A stretch of DNA of 64,000 nucleotides from Rhizobium grahamii CCGE 502 (lineage in GTDB: Bacteria; Pseudomonadota; Alphaproteobacteria; Rhizobiales; Rhizobiaceae), in NCBI RefSeq assembly GCF_000298315.2, contig NZ_AEYE02000016.1, positions 31,807 to 95,806 of the forward strand. The letters run 5' to 3'. The notes beneath the pieces were generated by a model. The model saw only the letters and a program-made list of their open reading frames with translations, did not search any database and was not told the DNA's origin. Positions 45,202-55,059 of the stretch are shown here, one piece after another (the stretch's first letter is position 1; the number at the start of each line of letters is the position of its first letter). Both the position numbers and the translations under genes were made by a program.

Positions 45202-46105
45202 TGCGGGGATCCATGATGTCGCGCAGTCCGTCGCCAAGCAGATTGAAGGCGAGACTGACCAGAAGAATGGCGATGCCGGGAACGGTCGTAAGCCACCAGG
45301 CGTCGAGAAGGTATTGCCGCCCGGCGGCCGCCATGGCGCCCCATTCGGGCATCGGCGGCTGCGCGCCGAGCCCGAGGAAGCCAAGACCGGCGGCCGTCAG
45401 GATGACGCTCGACATGTTAAGCGTCAGGCGAATGATGATCGACGGCGCGCAAAGCGGCACGATATGGCGAAACAGAATGCGTCCCATGCCCGCGCCCTGC
45501 AACTCGGCTGCGACGACGAAATCGGCGGCACGGAACGTCAGCGTTTCGGCGCGCGCCAAGCGCGCGATCGGTGGCCAGACGGTGAGTGCAATGGCGACCA
45601 CCGCATTCTCGATCCCAGGACCGAGGGCAGCGGAGAAGGCGAGCGCCAGCACGAGACTTGGAAAGGACAGGAAGATATCGGTAACGCGCATCAAGACGAC
45701 GTCGACCCAGCCGCCGAGATAGCCGGCGGTCGCGCCGATCGCAAAACCGATGGGCGCAACGATGACCGTCACCAGAATGCTGATGTAGAGCGTCGTGCGG
45801 GCACCGTAGACGAGACGTGAGTAGACGTCCCGGCCGAATTCGTCGGTGCCGAACCAGTTGGCGGAGGATGGCGGCTTCAGCGCCATCCTCAGATCCTGGG
45901 CGATCGGATCATGGTTTGCGAGCAGCGGCGCGATGGTTGCGATCAAAACCAACATCAGCACGACGAGGAAGCCGGCGAAGGCCAAAGGATTGGCGATCAG
46001 GTTCAGCCACAGGACATAGGCCTTGTGGAGCCGTGCCTGACGTGTCGAGGAGAACTCCTCGTTGATCAGCCAATTGTGCAGATCGTTGAAATAGCGGGTC
46101 GCCAT
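45194..46105 (-). CDS. Oligopeptide-type ABC transporter permease (DppC/OppC-like)
   Basis: This 303-residue protein has an N-terminal cytosolic stretch, the conserved [16 protein letters not shown] and [23 protein letters not shown] segment, about six helices, and the EAA-loop region [19 protein letters not shown]. This is the DppC/OppC subunit. It forms the channel with the DppB-like protein encoded upstream. Confidence 0.92.
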   Translation of the reverse strand: MATRYFNDLHNWLINEEFSSTRQARLHKAYVLWLNLIANPLAFAGFLVVLMLVLIATIAPLLANHDPIAQDLRMALKPPSSANWFGTDEFGRDVYSRLVYGARTTLYISILVTVIVAPIGFAIGATAGYLGGWVDVVLMRVTDIFLSFPSLVLALAFSAALGPGIENAVVAIALTVWPPIARLARAETLTFRAADFVVAAELQGAGMGRILFRHIVPLCAPSIIIRLTLNMSSVILTAAGLGFLGLGAQPPMPEWGAMAAAGRQYLLDAWWLTTVPGIAILLVSLAFNLLGDGLRDIMDPRNA

Positions 46106-46109
46106 GATG

Positions 46110-47171
46110 TCACCGGGTACGCGGATCGAGGAATCGATAGGTCAGGTCCGACAAGAGGTTGATGGCAATCGAGATGATGCCGATGAGGAGCACGCTGCCG
46201 AGCACCGCGTTCATGTCGGCGAAAAACAGCGCCGACGTCAGGTATTGGCCGAGGCCGGGCCATGCGAAAACCGTCTCGATTAGAACAGTGCCGTCAAGCA
46301 GGCCGCAATAGGCGAGAGTGACGATCGTGAGCAGCTGAACGCGAATGTTGCGGAACGCGTGGCGCCAGACGATCGCCCGCTGTCCGAGGCCCTTGGCCTT
46401 GGCGGTCAGCACGTATTCCTGCCGCAACTGCTCGAGCATGAAGCTGCGGCTCATTCGGCTGAGATAGGCCATCGCGGCATAGCCGAGGATCAGCGCGGGA
46501 GCCGCGACATGCAGCAGAGCGTCCCAGAACACCTCCCACTCGCCGGCAAGGATCGCGTCAACGAGGATGGAATTGGTCGGTCCTTCGACCAGCCCTTCAT
46601 TATAGACGTCGAGGCGGCCGCTGCCGGGTATGAGGCCGAACTTTGCGTAGAAGACGAGGATGACGATCGTGCCCAGCCAGAAGATCGGCGTCGAGTGGCC
46701 GAGCAGGCCGACGATACGCGCCAGGTGATCGACCCAGGTGCCCTTGCGGACAGCGGAAATGATACCGAGCGGGATACCGAAGCCGGCGCCGATGATCGTA
46801 GCCAACGTGGCAAGTTCCAGCGTTGCCGGGAAGACGCGGGCGAGATCGCTTGCGACCGGGTGTTTCGTCACATGCGACTGGCCGAAATCCAGATGCGCGA
46901 CATTGCCGAGATAGGTGGCGAACTGCACATAGAGCGGCTGATCGAGCCCCATTTCCTTGTAGACGCGCTCATAGGTCTCGTGATCGGCCTGGTCGCCGAT
47001 GACGGCGATAACCGGATCGGCGGGAACCATGCGGCCGACGACAAAGGTGATCACGAGCAGACCAAGTAGCGTTGTCAGGATGACGGCAAAGGATGCCGTC
47101 ACCTTGCGCAGCGCGCCAAGCGCTGCACGTCCGCCTGCTGGCGCGTTTCCAGATGTCTGCGAGATACTCAC
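46110..47171 (-). CDS. Oligopeptide-type ABC transporter permease (DppB/OppB-like)
   Basis: This 353-residue protein has a first helix (SFAVILTTLLGLLVITFVVG), the characteristic periplasmic segment MGLDQPLYVQFATYLGNVAHLDFGQS, further helices and the EAA-loop KAKGLGQRAIVWRHAFRN. It is the DppB/OppB subunit. The gap to the DppC-like gene is 4 bases. Confidence 0.92.
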   Translation of the reverse strand: MSISQTSGNAPAGGRAALGALRKVTASFAVILTTLLGLLVITFVVGRMVPADPVIAVIGDQADHETYERVYKEMGLDQPLYVQFATYLGNVAHLDFGQSHVTKHPVASDLARVFPATLELATLATIIGAGFGIPLGIISAVRKGTWVDHLARIVGLLGHSTPIFWLGTIVILVFYAKFGLIPGSGRLDVYNEGLVEGPTNSILVDAILAGEWEVFWDALLHVAAPALILGYAAMAYLSRMSRSFMLEQLRQEYVLTAKAKGLGQRAIVWRHAFRNIRVQLLTIVTLAYCGLLDGTVLIETVFAWPGLGQYLTSALFFADMNAVLGSVLLIGIISIAINLLSDLTYRFLDPRTR

Positions 47172-47195
47172 ATCATTCTCCTCGACAGGAAGGCT

Positions 47196-48791
47196 TTACT
47201 TGCCCTTCGAGACGGTGTCCCAACGGGTGAGCCAGGTCGAATGACCGACATAGCCCTTGACTTCCTTTCTGACCGCCTTCGCGTCAGTGCGCTGGAAGGA
47301 AGTGATCAGGGCCGGTGAAGCGTCCAGATAGGCCTTGTTGATCTTGGCGTAGAGAACGGCGCGCTTCTCCTGGTCTGTTTCATGCGCGGCCGCCGTGACC
47401 ATGTCCTGGATGTCTTTTGGAACCTCCCAGGCGGAGCGCCAGGCGATCAGGCCGGAGAGTTTCGCATCGTCGGCGTTGTTCGGGTTGGTCGCATAGGACG
47501 CCAGGACCGCGTGCGGGTCGGGCAGGCGTTCGCCGGTGCGCGCCGAAAAGATCTCGAATTCGCGATTGCGGAACTTGCCGATATGGTCGCCACCCTGCAG
47601 GTCGAGCTTGATGCCGGCCTTGGCGGCGTTCGCCTGCAGCGACTGGGCAACTTCGTATTCCGGTGTGACGGGCGTTGCGTAATAGACCTTGGAGAATCCG
47701 TCAGGATAGCCAGCTTCCGCCAAGAGCTGCTTGGCCTTGTCGATATCCAGCTTGTAGGGATTATCCGTGCTGGCGCCGGGCAGGCCGCCGGGAATGATCG
47801 TCTGCTGCTTGATGCCGTAATATTTCATGACGGTATTGGCGAGACCGTCGTAATCGATGAGGTAGCGGAATGCCTCGCGAACCTTAGGCTTGGAGAGGAT
47901 TTCGTCCTTCTGGTTGAGCGCCAGATAGTAGAAGCCGAAGCCCGGCGTCTTTTGGATATCGGCCTTGCCGCCCGCTTCAATCGCCGCCAGATCGGTGGAG
48001 GAAAGACGCGTCGCGACGTCGACGTCGCCGGCTTCCAACTGCAGACGCTGGCCTGACGATTCCGGCATGTGGCGAAGGATCACCCGGCGCATCTTCGGCG
48101 CGCCCTGCCAGTAATCCTTGAAGGCGTCGGAGATCAGGAGGTCGTTGACGCGCCAGGTTCTGAGCGAATAGGGGCCGGATCCGGCATCGTTGGTCTGCAG
48201 GAATTCGCGCCCCATGTCGCCGTTCTTCTCGTTCTTGGCGAGAAGCTGGCTGTCCAGGATCGAAGTCGAGAAGCTCGCGAGCGAGAAGAGGATCAGGTTC
48301 GGGTTCCAAACCTCCGGCGTCTGCAGCACGACGGTCGCATCATCCGTCGCCTTGATCAGCTCATCGACATTCTTGTCGGTGATCCCCCACTGGCGAAGAT
48401 CGACTGAAGGTGCCAGCCCGAGCTTCACCAGGCGGCGCAGCGACCACTCGACGTCCTTGGCGGTCAGCGGGTTTCCGGAATGGAACGTCACGCCGGAGCG
48501 GATCTTGAAGGTGAAGGTCTTTCCGTCGTCGGAAACCGTCCAGCTCTCGGCAATACCCGGCTGCGGCTTGGTGATGTCGTCGGCGGAGAGCACGATCAGT
48601 CGCTCATAGAGGTTGGCGACGATTTCCGCCGATTCCAGCTGGTTGAGCTCGTTGGGATCCAGTCCGCGCATGGAGGACATGTTGGTGGCGATCACCAGCT
48701 GGTCCTTCGGCGTTGCAGCCTGCACTGCGAGCGGCATGGCAAGCGTCGATACCATCATAGCCGATGCCATCAGAAAACTGCGTCTTTTCAT
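47196..48791 (-). CDS. Periplasmic substrate-binding protein, SBP family 5
   Basis: Start ATG 48791 after GGAGGAGAAT; 531 residues. Signal peptide ends VQAAT. LVIATNMSSMRGLDPN, VANLYERLIVL, AESWTVSDDGKTFTFKIRSG and FHSGNPLTAKDVEWSLRRL are typical of the extracellular solute-binding family 5 (DppA/OppA-like), which also bind sugars, opines and nickel, not only peptides. It is the first gene of the importer operon. The co-located GntR, DHDPS-like and enolase-family genes suggest an acid-sugar or related carboxylate ligand. Confidence 0.92.
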   Translation of the reverse strand: MKRRSFLMASAMMVSTLAMPLAVQAATPKDQLVIATNMSSMRGLDPNELNQLESAEIVANLYERLIVLSADDITKPQPGIAESWTVSDDGKTFTFKIRSGVTFHSGNPLTAKDVEWSLRRLVKLGLAPSVDLRQWGITDKNVDELIKATDDATVVLQTPEVWNPNLILFSLASFSTSILDSQLLAKNEKNGDMGREFLQTNDAGSGPYSLRTWRVNDLLISDAFKDYWQGAPKMRRVILRHMPESSGQRLQLEAGDVDVATRLSSTDLAAIEAGGKADIQKTPGFGFYYLALNQKDEILSKPKVREAFRYLIDYDGLANTVMKYYGIKQQTIIPGGLPGASTDNPYKLDIDKAKQLLAEAGYPDGFSKVYYATPVTPEYEVAQSLQANAAKAGIKLDLQGGDHIGKFRNREFEIFSARTGERLPDPHAVLASYATNPNNADDAKLSGLIAWRSAWEVPKDIQDMVTAAAHETDQEKRAVLYAKINKAYLDASPALITSFQRTDAKAVRKEVKGYVGHSTWLTRWDTVSKGK

Positions 48792-48862
48792 CGTCCTATT
48801 CTCCTCCCTGGTGCGCCGGACCTCGCCCCGAACGCGAATTTTCATATCGACATTGATCTGAA

Positions 48863-48878
48863 ATCTGGTATATCAGAT
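48863..48878. promoter_or_regulatory. GntR-type operator in the divergent promoter
   Basis: ATCTGGTATATCAGAT is a near-perfect 16-bp palindrome (only the third pair from the centre differs) lying between the binding-protein gene (minus) and the GntR gene (plus). GntR/FCD regulators typically bind TGGTATACCA-like sites, so this probably controls both directions. Confidence 0.7.
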
Positions 48879-48920
48879 CTCACAAAACGATTTTGCCGTC
48901 AACGGGGGAATTTTCGGGAC

Positions 48921-49631
48921 ATGCAAAAAGAGGCATCGACAGAGCCTGGTGCAGACCGCATCGAAAAAATCGACCCGCGGTTTTTGACGACCCTGCGCGA
49001 CCATGTGCACAAGGCGCTGCGAGCGGCGATCCTTTCCGGTCGCTTTGCGCCGGACGAGCGGGTTAACGAACGTCAGCTCGCCGAGCAGCTTGGTGTCAGC
49101 ACCACGCCCATCAAGGAAGCCTTGCGCCAGCTTGAGACGGAGGGGCTGGTGGAGACCTTGCCACGCCGCGGCGTGCTTATCCGTTTCAATGCGGGCTGGG
49201 CCGAGGAGATGATTTTGGCGCGCGCCGCATTGGAATCGATGATTGCGCACCTGGCCGCCAAACGCATTGAGAAGGCCGAGGCCGGCAAGCTGGAAGACAC
49301 CGTCGCGCTGATGCGCAAGGCGACCGAAGACGGCGCGGCCGACGACCTGATTTCGCTCAACGAGACGTTTCACGAACAGATCCATATCGCTTCGCGGTGC
49401 CAGTATCTCTCGCGCATGATTGAACGGCAGCAGTTCTACGACGCCAGCATACGCCGCGTCATCCATTCCGATCCGCTCGAGCGCGGCAAGGCGTTGGCCG
49501 AACATGCCGCGATCGCCGCCGCAATCATATCCAACGACAGCGACAAGGCCGAACGCGTCATGCGCGACCACGTCGTCCGTTCCGGCGAAACCTACCTCAA
49601 CATCGTGTTCAATAAGAAGGAGGACATCTGA
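48921..49631 (+). CDS. GntR-family regulator (FCD ligand domain)
   Basis: Start ATG 48921; 236 residues. The winged helix contains RFAPDERVNERQLAEQLGVSTTPIKEALRQLETEGLVETLPRRG. The FCD domain that follows has the metal/ligand histidines (NETFHEQIHIAS and LAEHAAIAAAI). FCD regulators respond to sugar acids and other carboxylates. It sits immediately upstream of the DHDPS-like gene and shares the divergent promoter with the importer, so it is the local repressor. Confidence 0.93.
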   Translation: MQKEASTEPGADRIEKIDPRFLTTLRDHVHKALRAAILSGRFAPDERVNERQLAEQLGVSTTPIKEALRQLETEGLVETLPRRGVLIRFNAGWAEEMILARAALESMIAHLAAKRIEKAEAGKLEDTVALMRKATEDGAADDLISLNETFHEQIHIASRCQYLSRMIERQQFYDASIRRVIHSDPLERGKALAEHAAIAAAIISNDSDKAERVMRDHVVRSGETYLNIVFNKKEDI

Positions 49632-49632
49632 C

Positions 49633-50553
49633 GTGACCGAGGCAATGGAAAAGATCCGAAAGGCCCTGACGGGCATATCGGGCGTGCCCGTGACCCCCTA
49701 CAAAGCGGATGGCAGCGTCGATACCGCCAAGCTCTCGGCCCTGATCACCCGCCTCGCCCATGCGCGTGTCCACAATCTTATGGCGGCCGGCAACACCGGT
49801 GAGTTCTTCACCCTGACCATGGACGAAGTGCGCGCGGTCCATGCAGCGACGATCAAGGCCGCCGCCGGCAAATCGCTGGTCAGTGCCGCCGTCGGCCGTT
49901 CGCTGACAGAAGCCAAGGCGCTCGCCCGCGATGCCATCGCCGAGGGCGCCGATGCGATCATGGGTCATCACCCGATGGACCCCTTCGCCGGCCCAAGCTA
50001 CCAGGCCCGGTATTTCCTTGAGCTTGCTGACGCCAGCACCGTTCCTGTCATCGCCTATGTGCGCAGCGACACCTTCTCCGTCGCCGACTTCCGCAAGCTC
50101 ACGCTTCACCCCAATATCGCCGGGATCAAGTTTGCATCAGGCAATCTGATGCTCCTCGCAGAGGTGATCCGCGCGACCAGGGATGCGCCGGCGATCTGGG
50201 TCTGCGGCCTCGCCGAAGGTTGGGCGCCGGCCTTTTATGCCATGGGCGCCCGTGGCTTCACCTCCGGCCTCGTCAACGTCTTCCCGAAACGTTCGCACGC
50301 CATCCACCAGGCGCTGGAAAAGGGTGACTACACCGCCGCCCGCGCGCTCATCGACGATATCGCCGGCTTCGAGGCACTGCGCACCAAATATCTTAACGGC
50401 GCCAATGTCACCGTTGTCAAGGAAGCGCTCGGCATGCTCGGAACCGATGTCGGCCCCGTACGCGTTCCCGGCGTCGAGAGCCTGACCGAAGCCGAACGCG
50501 CGGACCTGCGCGCCATCGTCGACAATGTCGCCGAAAAGAGCCGCGCGGCCTGA
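49633..50553 (+). CDS. DHDPS-family (DapA-like) lyase or dehydratase
   Basis: GTG 49633 follows AAGGAGG; 306 residues. TIM-barrel class I aldolase: GVPVTPYKADGSVDT, AGNTGEFFTLT (the pyruvyl carboxylate loop), the Schiff-base region with Tyr in VIAYVRSD and Lys in IAGIKFASG. Not the lysine-pathway enzyme by context: adjacent to an enolase-family dehydratase and a sugar-type importer, it more likely acts as a 2-keto-3-deoxy-sugar-acid aldolase or dehydratase. The exact substrate is inference. Confidence 0.88.
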   Translation: MTEAMEKIRKALTGISGVPVTPYKADGSVDTAKLSALITRLAHARVHNLMAAGNTGEFFTLTMDEVRAVHAATIKAAAGKSLVSAAVGRSLTEAKALARDAIAEGADAIMGHHPMDPFAGPSYQARYFLELADASTVPVIAYVRSDTFSVADFRKLTLHPNIAGIKFASGNLMLLAEVIRATRDAPAIWVCGLAEGWAPAFYAMGARGFTSGLVNVFPKRSHAIHQALEKGDYTAARALIDDIAGFEALRTKYLNGANVTVVKEALGMLGTDVGPVRVPGVESLTEAERADLRAIVDNVAEKSRAA

Positions 50554-50563
50554 GGAAGATCCC

Positions 50564-51703
50564 ATGCATATCACAGGCTTCAAGACCTACATGCAGCGCG
50601 TGGACGATCGCCCTCGCCTGCTTCTCAAAGTCGAAACCAGCGAAGGGATTTCCGGCTGGGGCGAGTGCTACAACCACGGCCCTGACTGGGCGCTGCCGCC
50701 CCTTCTCGACTACCTCTTTCATCAGGTCGAGGGCGAGGATCCGCGGCGCGTGGAATTCCTCGTTCTCAAGCTCAACCAGCAATGCCGCTTTCCGCCAGGT
50801 GCGCTCGGCCTTGCGGCGATTTCGGCGATCGATCACGCGCTCTGGGATATCGCCGGCAAGGCCGCCGGTCTGCCTGTTTACATGCTGCTCGGCGGCAACG
50901 TACGCGATCGGGTCAAGGTCTATTGCGGCGTCTATACAGCACCAGACCCGGAAGCCGCACGCGATCAATCGCTCGAACTGAACGAGAAGTACGGTTACAC
51001 TGCCTTCAAGCTCAGCCCCTATCGCCGCGACCTTCATGTCGGCCGCTGGGGCGAACTCGTCAAGGAGACCGGCGACTGGTTCGGCAAGATCCGCGAGATC
51101 ACACCATCGCACTTCGATTATGCATTCGACGCCCATGCGAAGATCTCCGAACCCTACCAAGCCGTCCAGCTCGCCGCCGCCATCGCGCCAAATGATCCAC
51201 TGTTCTATGAGGAGCCAATCCGGCCGGAACATATCCCGGCTTGGGCGGAGTTGAAATCAAAGGTCACCGTTCCCTTGGCAACCGGTGAATCGCTCTATTC
51301 GCGCTTCGAGTTCCTGTCGCTGCTGTCGGCCCGCGGCGCCGATATCATCCAGCCCGATATCTGCGTGGTCGGTGGCGTCAGCGAAATGCGGCGTATCGCG
51401 ACCATCGCCGAGGCGCACTATGTGACGGTCGCGCCGCACAACCCGATGGGTCCACTGGCAACTGCGGTGAACATCCACTTCTGCGCGGCCCAGCCGAATT
51501 TCAAGGTGCTGGAGTTCAAGCCGCACGTCCACGCGCCGTGGGCGGCCGACCCCTACATGCCCGTCGGTGGCCACATGGAGCTACGGCCTGATCGACCCGG
51601 CTGGGGTCTGGAGATCGACGAAAAGGCGCTGCAGACGGAGGACTACATTCACTGGGAGCGGAAGATCACCCGCAAACCCGATGGCGCGACGGCCTATCCT
51701 TGA
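50564..51703 (+). CDS. Enolase-superfamily sugar-acid dehydratase-like enzyme
   Basis: Start ATG 50564; 379 residues. The mandelate racemase/muconate lactonising enzyme fold is evident: capping domain, GYTAFKLSPYRR with Lys, metal ligands DAHAKIS, YEEPI and GESLYSRFEF, and a late histidine in APHNPMGPLA. The D-x-H and APHNPxGP patterns are seen in galactonate/mannonate/gluconate-type dehydratases. It lies 10 bases after the DHDPS-like gene. It probably dehydrates the imported acid sugar to a 2-keto-3-deoxy acid, which the neighbour then cleaves. Substrate is not proven. Confidence 0.88.
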   Translation: MHITGFKTYMQRVDDRPRLLLKVETSEGISGWGECYNHGPDWALPPLLDYLFHQVEGEDPRRVEFLVLKLNQQCRFPPGALGLAAISAIDHALWDIAGKAAGLPVYMLLGGNVRDRVKVYCGVYTAPDPEAARDQSLELNEKYGYTAFKLSPYRRDLHVGRWGELVKETGDWFGKIREITPSHFDYAFDAHAKISEPYQAVQLAAAIAPNDPLFYEEPIRPEHIPAWAELKSKVTVPLATGESLYSRFEFLSLLSARGADIIQPDICVVGGVSEMRRIATIAEAHYVTVAPHNPMGPLATAVNIHFCAAQPNFKVLEFKPHVHAPWAADPYMPVGGHMELRPDRPGWGLEIDEKALQTEDYIHWERKITRKPDGATAYP

Positions 51704-51773
51704 TAGGCTTCACGCCTGGCTGCCGCGCGAGTGCGCTGCAGCCAGCGTTCGATCCAGAAATGTGGGCCTAGTG

Positions 51774-51792
51774 GTCTTGAAGGGATAAGAAC
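51774..51792. repeat. Short dispersed repeat, copy 4
   Basis: gtcttgaagggataagaac, 70 bases after the dehydratase stop. The gap 51704-51907 holds nothing else that I recognise. Confidence 0.5.
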
Positions 51793-51907
51793 CCACGGCC
51801 CGTCGTTGCAAACGCTATTCGCCTGAGATTCCTCAGTCGCGGACATTGCCCCTACCTAGATGAAAAAAGTCGAGGTTTGAGAAAGGCAATAAATATGGCC
51901 TTTAGGC

Positions 51908-52800
51908 TTACAAATATGGACAGATATAAACTTGACAGCAGACCTTCAAGTGAAGCTTTGGCGTCTTGACGAGCCGGCTCAAGCGGTTATTGGACCACGG
52001 GACAAGTGTCCTGATCAGAAAGAGGCGCTCAAGGATAGCCACGTATTTCTGTGCGGTGATGCTCGACAATCCGAGCGCCACACCGAAACTGCTCTGATTG
52101 ACCAATTGTCCGGCGTGTTCCGCTAGGACATCGAGCAGCCGCGGAAGCCGGTCCAACTGATCGATGTTGGCGATATCACCACGTCGCGGTCGAGGATCAA
52201 ATTCACATAATCTTCCAGCCAAGCAGTCCGCCGGCGGGGCGTCGGCCGACGCAAAGCTTCTGGATAGCCACCTTGTAGCACCGTCAACCGCAGCTCGTCG
52301 CCAACGACGGTGTTTTGCCAGGCGGAAGGCTCCTCTCCAGCGAAAAAACCGATCCAGCAGACGACCCGGAGTGGATTGAATCTCAGATTGGGCAAATGGC
52401 AGCAATGGACCGCCATACGACCGGCGAGCGAGTCTGCAATGGCCGGAACGGTGGCCAGATTGGCTGAGCCGTTGAGCAAGAACCGTCCGGGCTCGTCCTC
52501 GCGGTCAACGCTTTCCTTGATCGCAAGTATCAGTTCGGGCGCCCGTTGCACCTCGTCGATCAGGGCCCGTTTGATACCTCGGATAAAGCCGATCGGATCG
52601 GTCCTTGCTGCGTTAAGCGTACCAACATCATCGATGTGTTATAAATGGACGATCGGAGCCAGAGACCTGTCGCGCAAGGGTCGTCTTTCCGGCTTGCCGC
52701 GGACCGGCGATGAGCACGACTCGTGTGTCAGCCAGCGCAGTTTCGACGATCGGTCGGGCTCAGTGTTCGATCAGCTTTTTCGGTAGCGGCGAATCTGTCA
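51908..52800 (-). pseudogene. Broken AAA/DUF4143 ATPase
   Basis: From an ATG at 52800 the frame reads MTDSPLPKKLIEH and a stop. Further pieces continue in changing frames: LIAGPRQAGKTTLARQVSGS (Walker A), IDEVQRAPELILAIKESVD (Walker B side), LNGSANLATVPAIADSLAGR, VLQGGYPEALRRP and the DUF4143 end ILERLFLIRTLVPWS. These proteins are ATPases related to toxin-antitoxin or phage-resistance modules. At least two stops and two shifts inactivate it. Confidence 0.75.
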
Positions 52801-52991
52801 TCGGCTATCATTAACTGGGTCGCCGGCTAATTTAAAGCACAGGTCCCGCATTTTTTAATTCACGCTACGGCTAATTAAAAGTGCGACGTTTTGCGCGGCA
52901 TATCCAGATTTATACCGATTTCTGCCGGGAAACACGCAGCGGCCGAGAAGTCACGCGTCAAACCGACTTCCGAAGTTTCGATGTATTCTAT

Positions 52992-53408
52992 TCAAATAGG
53001 GTTGCGCCCTTGCCCGATCGCGGCTCTGGGAGAGCCTTCCACCGCGAACGGGCGGTTCTCCTTGCCTGGGACATGACAAGTTAACCCACGGCCCATCAGC
53101 CGATGCTCACCAAGAGCCACGAAGCCGACATCGACTTTATGAGCGACTTGGTCGAACGCGGTGCCGGATATGAAAATTCCGCCAGGCTCGGCAATTCCCT
53201 GTAGACGGGCGGCTATGTTGACGCCGTCGCCATAGATGTCATCGGCTTCGACAATGATGTCGCCAAGGTTGATCCCGACGCGAAACCGCATGGGTTGTTC
53301 GTCTGGGACTCCCTGATCTCTGCCTGACATCCTCCGCTGGATTACGGCCGCGCATTGAACCGCGTCCACGACGCTAGCAAATTCAATCAGGACGCCATCG
53401 CACCACAC
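52992..53408 (-). pseudogene. Class III adenylate/guanylate cyclase fragment
   Basis: A frame of 138 residues holds the middle of a cyclase catalytic domain: GVLIEFASVVDAV, RFRVGINLGDIIVEADDIYGDGVNIAARLQG and GEHRLM. Its 5' end is cut exactly where an unrelated ABC exporter fragment begins on the other strand (53399). The sequence after GEHRLM is out of family. Not functional. Confidence 0.7.
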
Positions 53409-53584
53409 TTGTCATCGCCCATCGGCTGTCGACGGTGCGGGCGCTCGCTCGGCTGCTGGACTTCGGTAAGGGCAAGATCATCGAAGAGGGCGACCACCAG
53501 GCGCTGATCCGGCGCAGCGACGGCATCTATCGCCGTTTGTTTGAGCGCCAGGCGCTTGAGCTAACCAAGGGACTGGTCGCATGA
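53399..53584 (+). pseudogene. C-terminal fragment of an ABC exporter ATPase
   Basis: Bases 53399-53584 read RTTLVIAHRLSTVRAL, then GKGKIIEEGDHQALIRR and YRRLFERQALEL. This is the H-loop and end of an ABC exporter nucleotide-binding domain. The start of the protein is absent. It abuts the cyclase fragment, a clear rearrangement joint. Confidence 0.75.
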
Positions 53585-54281
53585 ATCGAAACGCCAGGTA
53601 GCCCCACCACCCTCTGGCCTAAAATCTCAACCTGCTGCCTGATCATGCATGGCTTTCTAACAGGAAGGCCATGCACCTTTGCCACGTTGGCACTCGTATT
53701 CCTCAGCCTACGACTGGCGGGGTCGTTCCGTTAACGCTCATATCACGTCAGCTCGACCGGTTAAGTGCCGAGATCGGCGGGGCCGGCGAGATCTTCAGCC
53801 GCGTGTCGCGCGAGAGGCGTTGGCAGATCAGCCAAGGCAACCGTCGCGCAGTCATCGCTTAGCGCGATCATTTCGGGAGCCGCGAGGAGATGGGTCACGG
53901 AGACGGCGAGCGCGCTCCAATCCCCGCTGCTGGCACGCCTGGAAGATGCCTGCACGCATCCTGCCCGGCCGAAAGACATTGACGTGCTTCATGCCCGCGT
54001 ATCGTTCGCTGGTTTGCGTCTCGCCGACGTCCCGGTGATCGCTACGAAGGGCGCATATGAGGCTTCGACCATGAAGCGCTGTACGGCCAATTGTCCAGCG
54101 TATCGACTATGCAGCCGAGCACCTTGTGGATAGCGCCAGAAACCGCTCCAGTCTCTATCCCTCACTTCCCGGAGCAATATTAATTTGCCGCAATTGGGGC
54201 CGCTTGCACCTTTTTGTTGCGTTCGGAATGGGATGCTAAAGTGGTGTTGATCGGTCGCGGAGACCGTAGAGGGAATTTGAA
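53585..54281. other. Gap without a supported gene
   Basis: These 697 bases contain several short frames on both strands without ribosome sites or known motifs. Given the flanking fragments it is probably decayed coding DNA. Confidence 0.45.
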
Positions 54282-54671
54282 ATGCAATGGACTGCGTCGT
54301 GCTCGTGTGGTGCCCTTTCCATTGTCACCTCTGGCCAACCTAGAAAGGTCTCGGTCTGCCATTGCAATGCCTGTTAGCGCCGAACAGGATCAAGCTTCGG
54401 CGTAGCGGTGTTCTTCGATACCGAGCTAACCGAGAAAATTGGTTCGTCAACGACCTACAAAAAAGCGAAAGATAGCGGGAAATCGCTCGAATTTCATTTT
54501 TGCCCCACCTGCGGTTCGGCCGTTTTCTGGAAGCCATACTTCAGGCCAGGTTTGACCGCTGTCGCTCTCGGCTGTTTCGACAGTACGCTTGGCCTGAAAC
54601 CATCCCAGACCGTTTACGACGAGTACCGCCACGCTTGGGTGGCGGTCACCGTCGACGAACTGTCGAAGTAA
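54282..54671 (+). pseudogene. GFA-family (glutathione-dependent) enzyme with one amber stop
   Basis: From ATG 54282 the single frame reads CSCGALSIVTSGQP and VCHCNAC, then a TAG at 54375-54377, and continues RRTGSSFGVAVFF, FHFCPTCGSAVFW to the stop at 54671. All the zinc-site cysteine pairs (CSCG, CHCNAC, CPTCG) of the Gfa-like family are present. The TAG stands where Gln is usual. Unless the stop is read through, the gene is inactive. Confidence 0.75.
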
Positions 54672-55059
54672 CCCGGCGGTTGCACCTGCCTCCCACAAGC
54701 GGCATTTCAGACCGCGGTTGCCTCGCGGATCAAAAGCGCGCGTTGCGCCAGGGTGCGAGAAGCAAAGCGAGACAGTGGACTAATTTTGCTTGCTCGAAAG
54801 GAATGGGCATAACCGGAGCATCAGAGAGCTCGGCAGGCAGATGGTCGCGCTCATAACCGCTCACGAAGAGCCACTCCCGGCGTCGGAGGTGTCGTTGCGG
54901 CGGATGACCGAGAACCTCTGGTCCTGAGTGTAGCGTGCGAACCCAACAAGCATACTCGGTAGGCTTCCTCTGCGTCACGGCCGCAAGCGGTGCGTGGTCG
55001 ATCGCGTCACGGCCGACGGAGAGCCATTGAGACGGGGCGTCTCCCCCTGCTAATCCCTG
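54672..55059. other. Gap without a supported gene
   Basis: This 388-base gap holds only a short minus-strand frame (around 54730-54978) with no recognisable features. Confidence 0.4.

Noticed and set aside
44747-45820. A 357-codon plus-strand frame
   Set aside because: It is opposite the OppD-like and DppC-like genes and has a low-complexity Arg/Ser-rich product.
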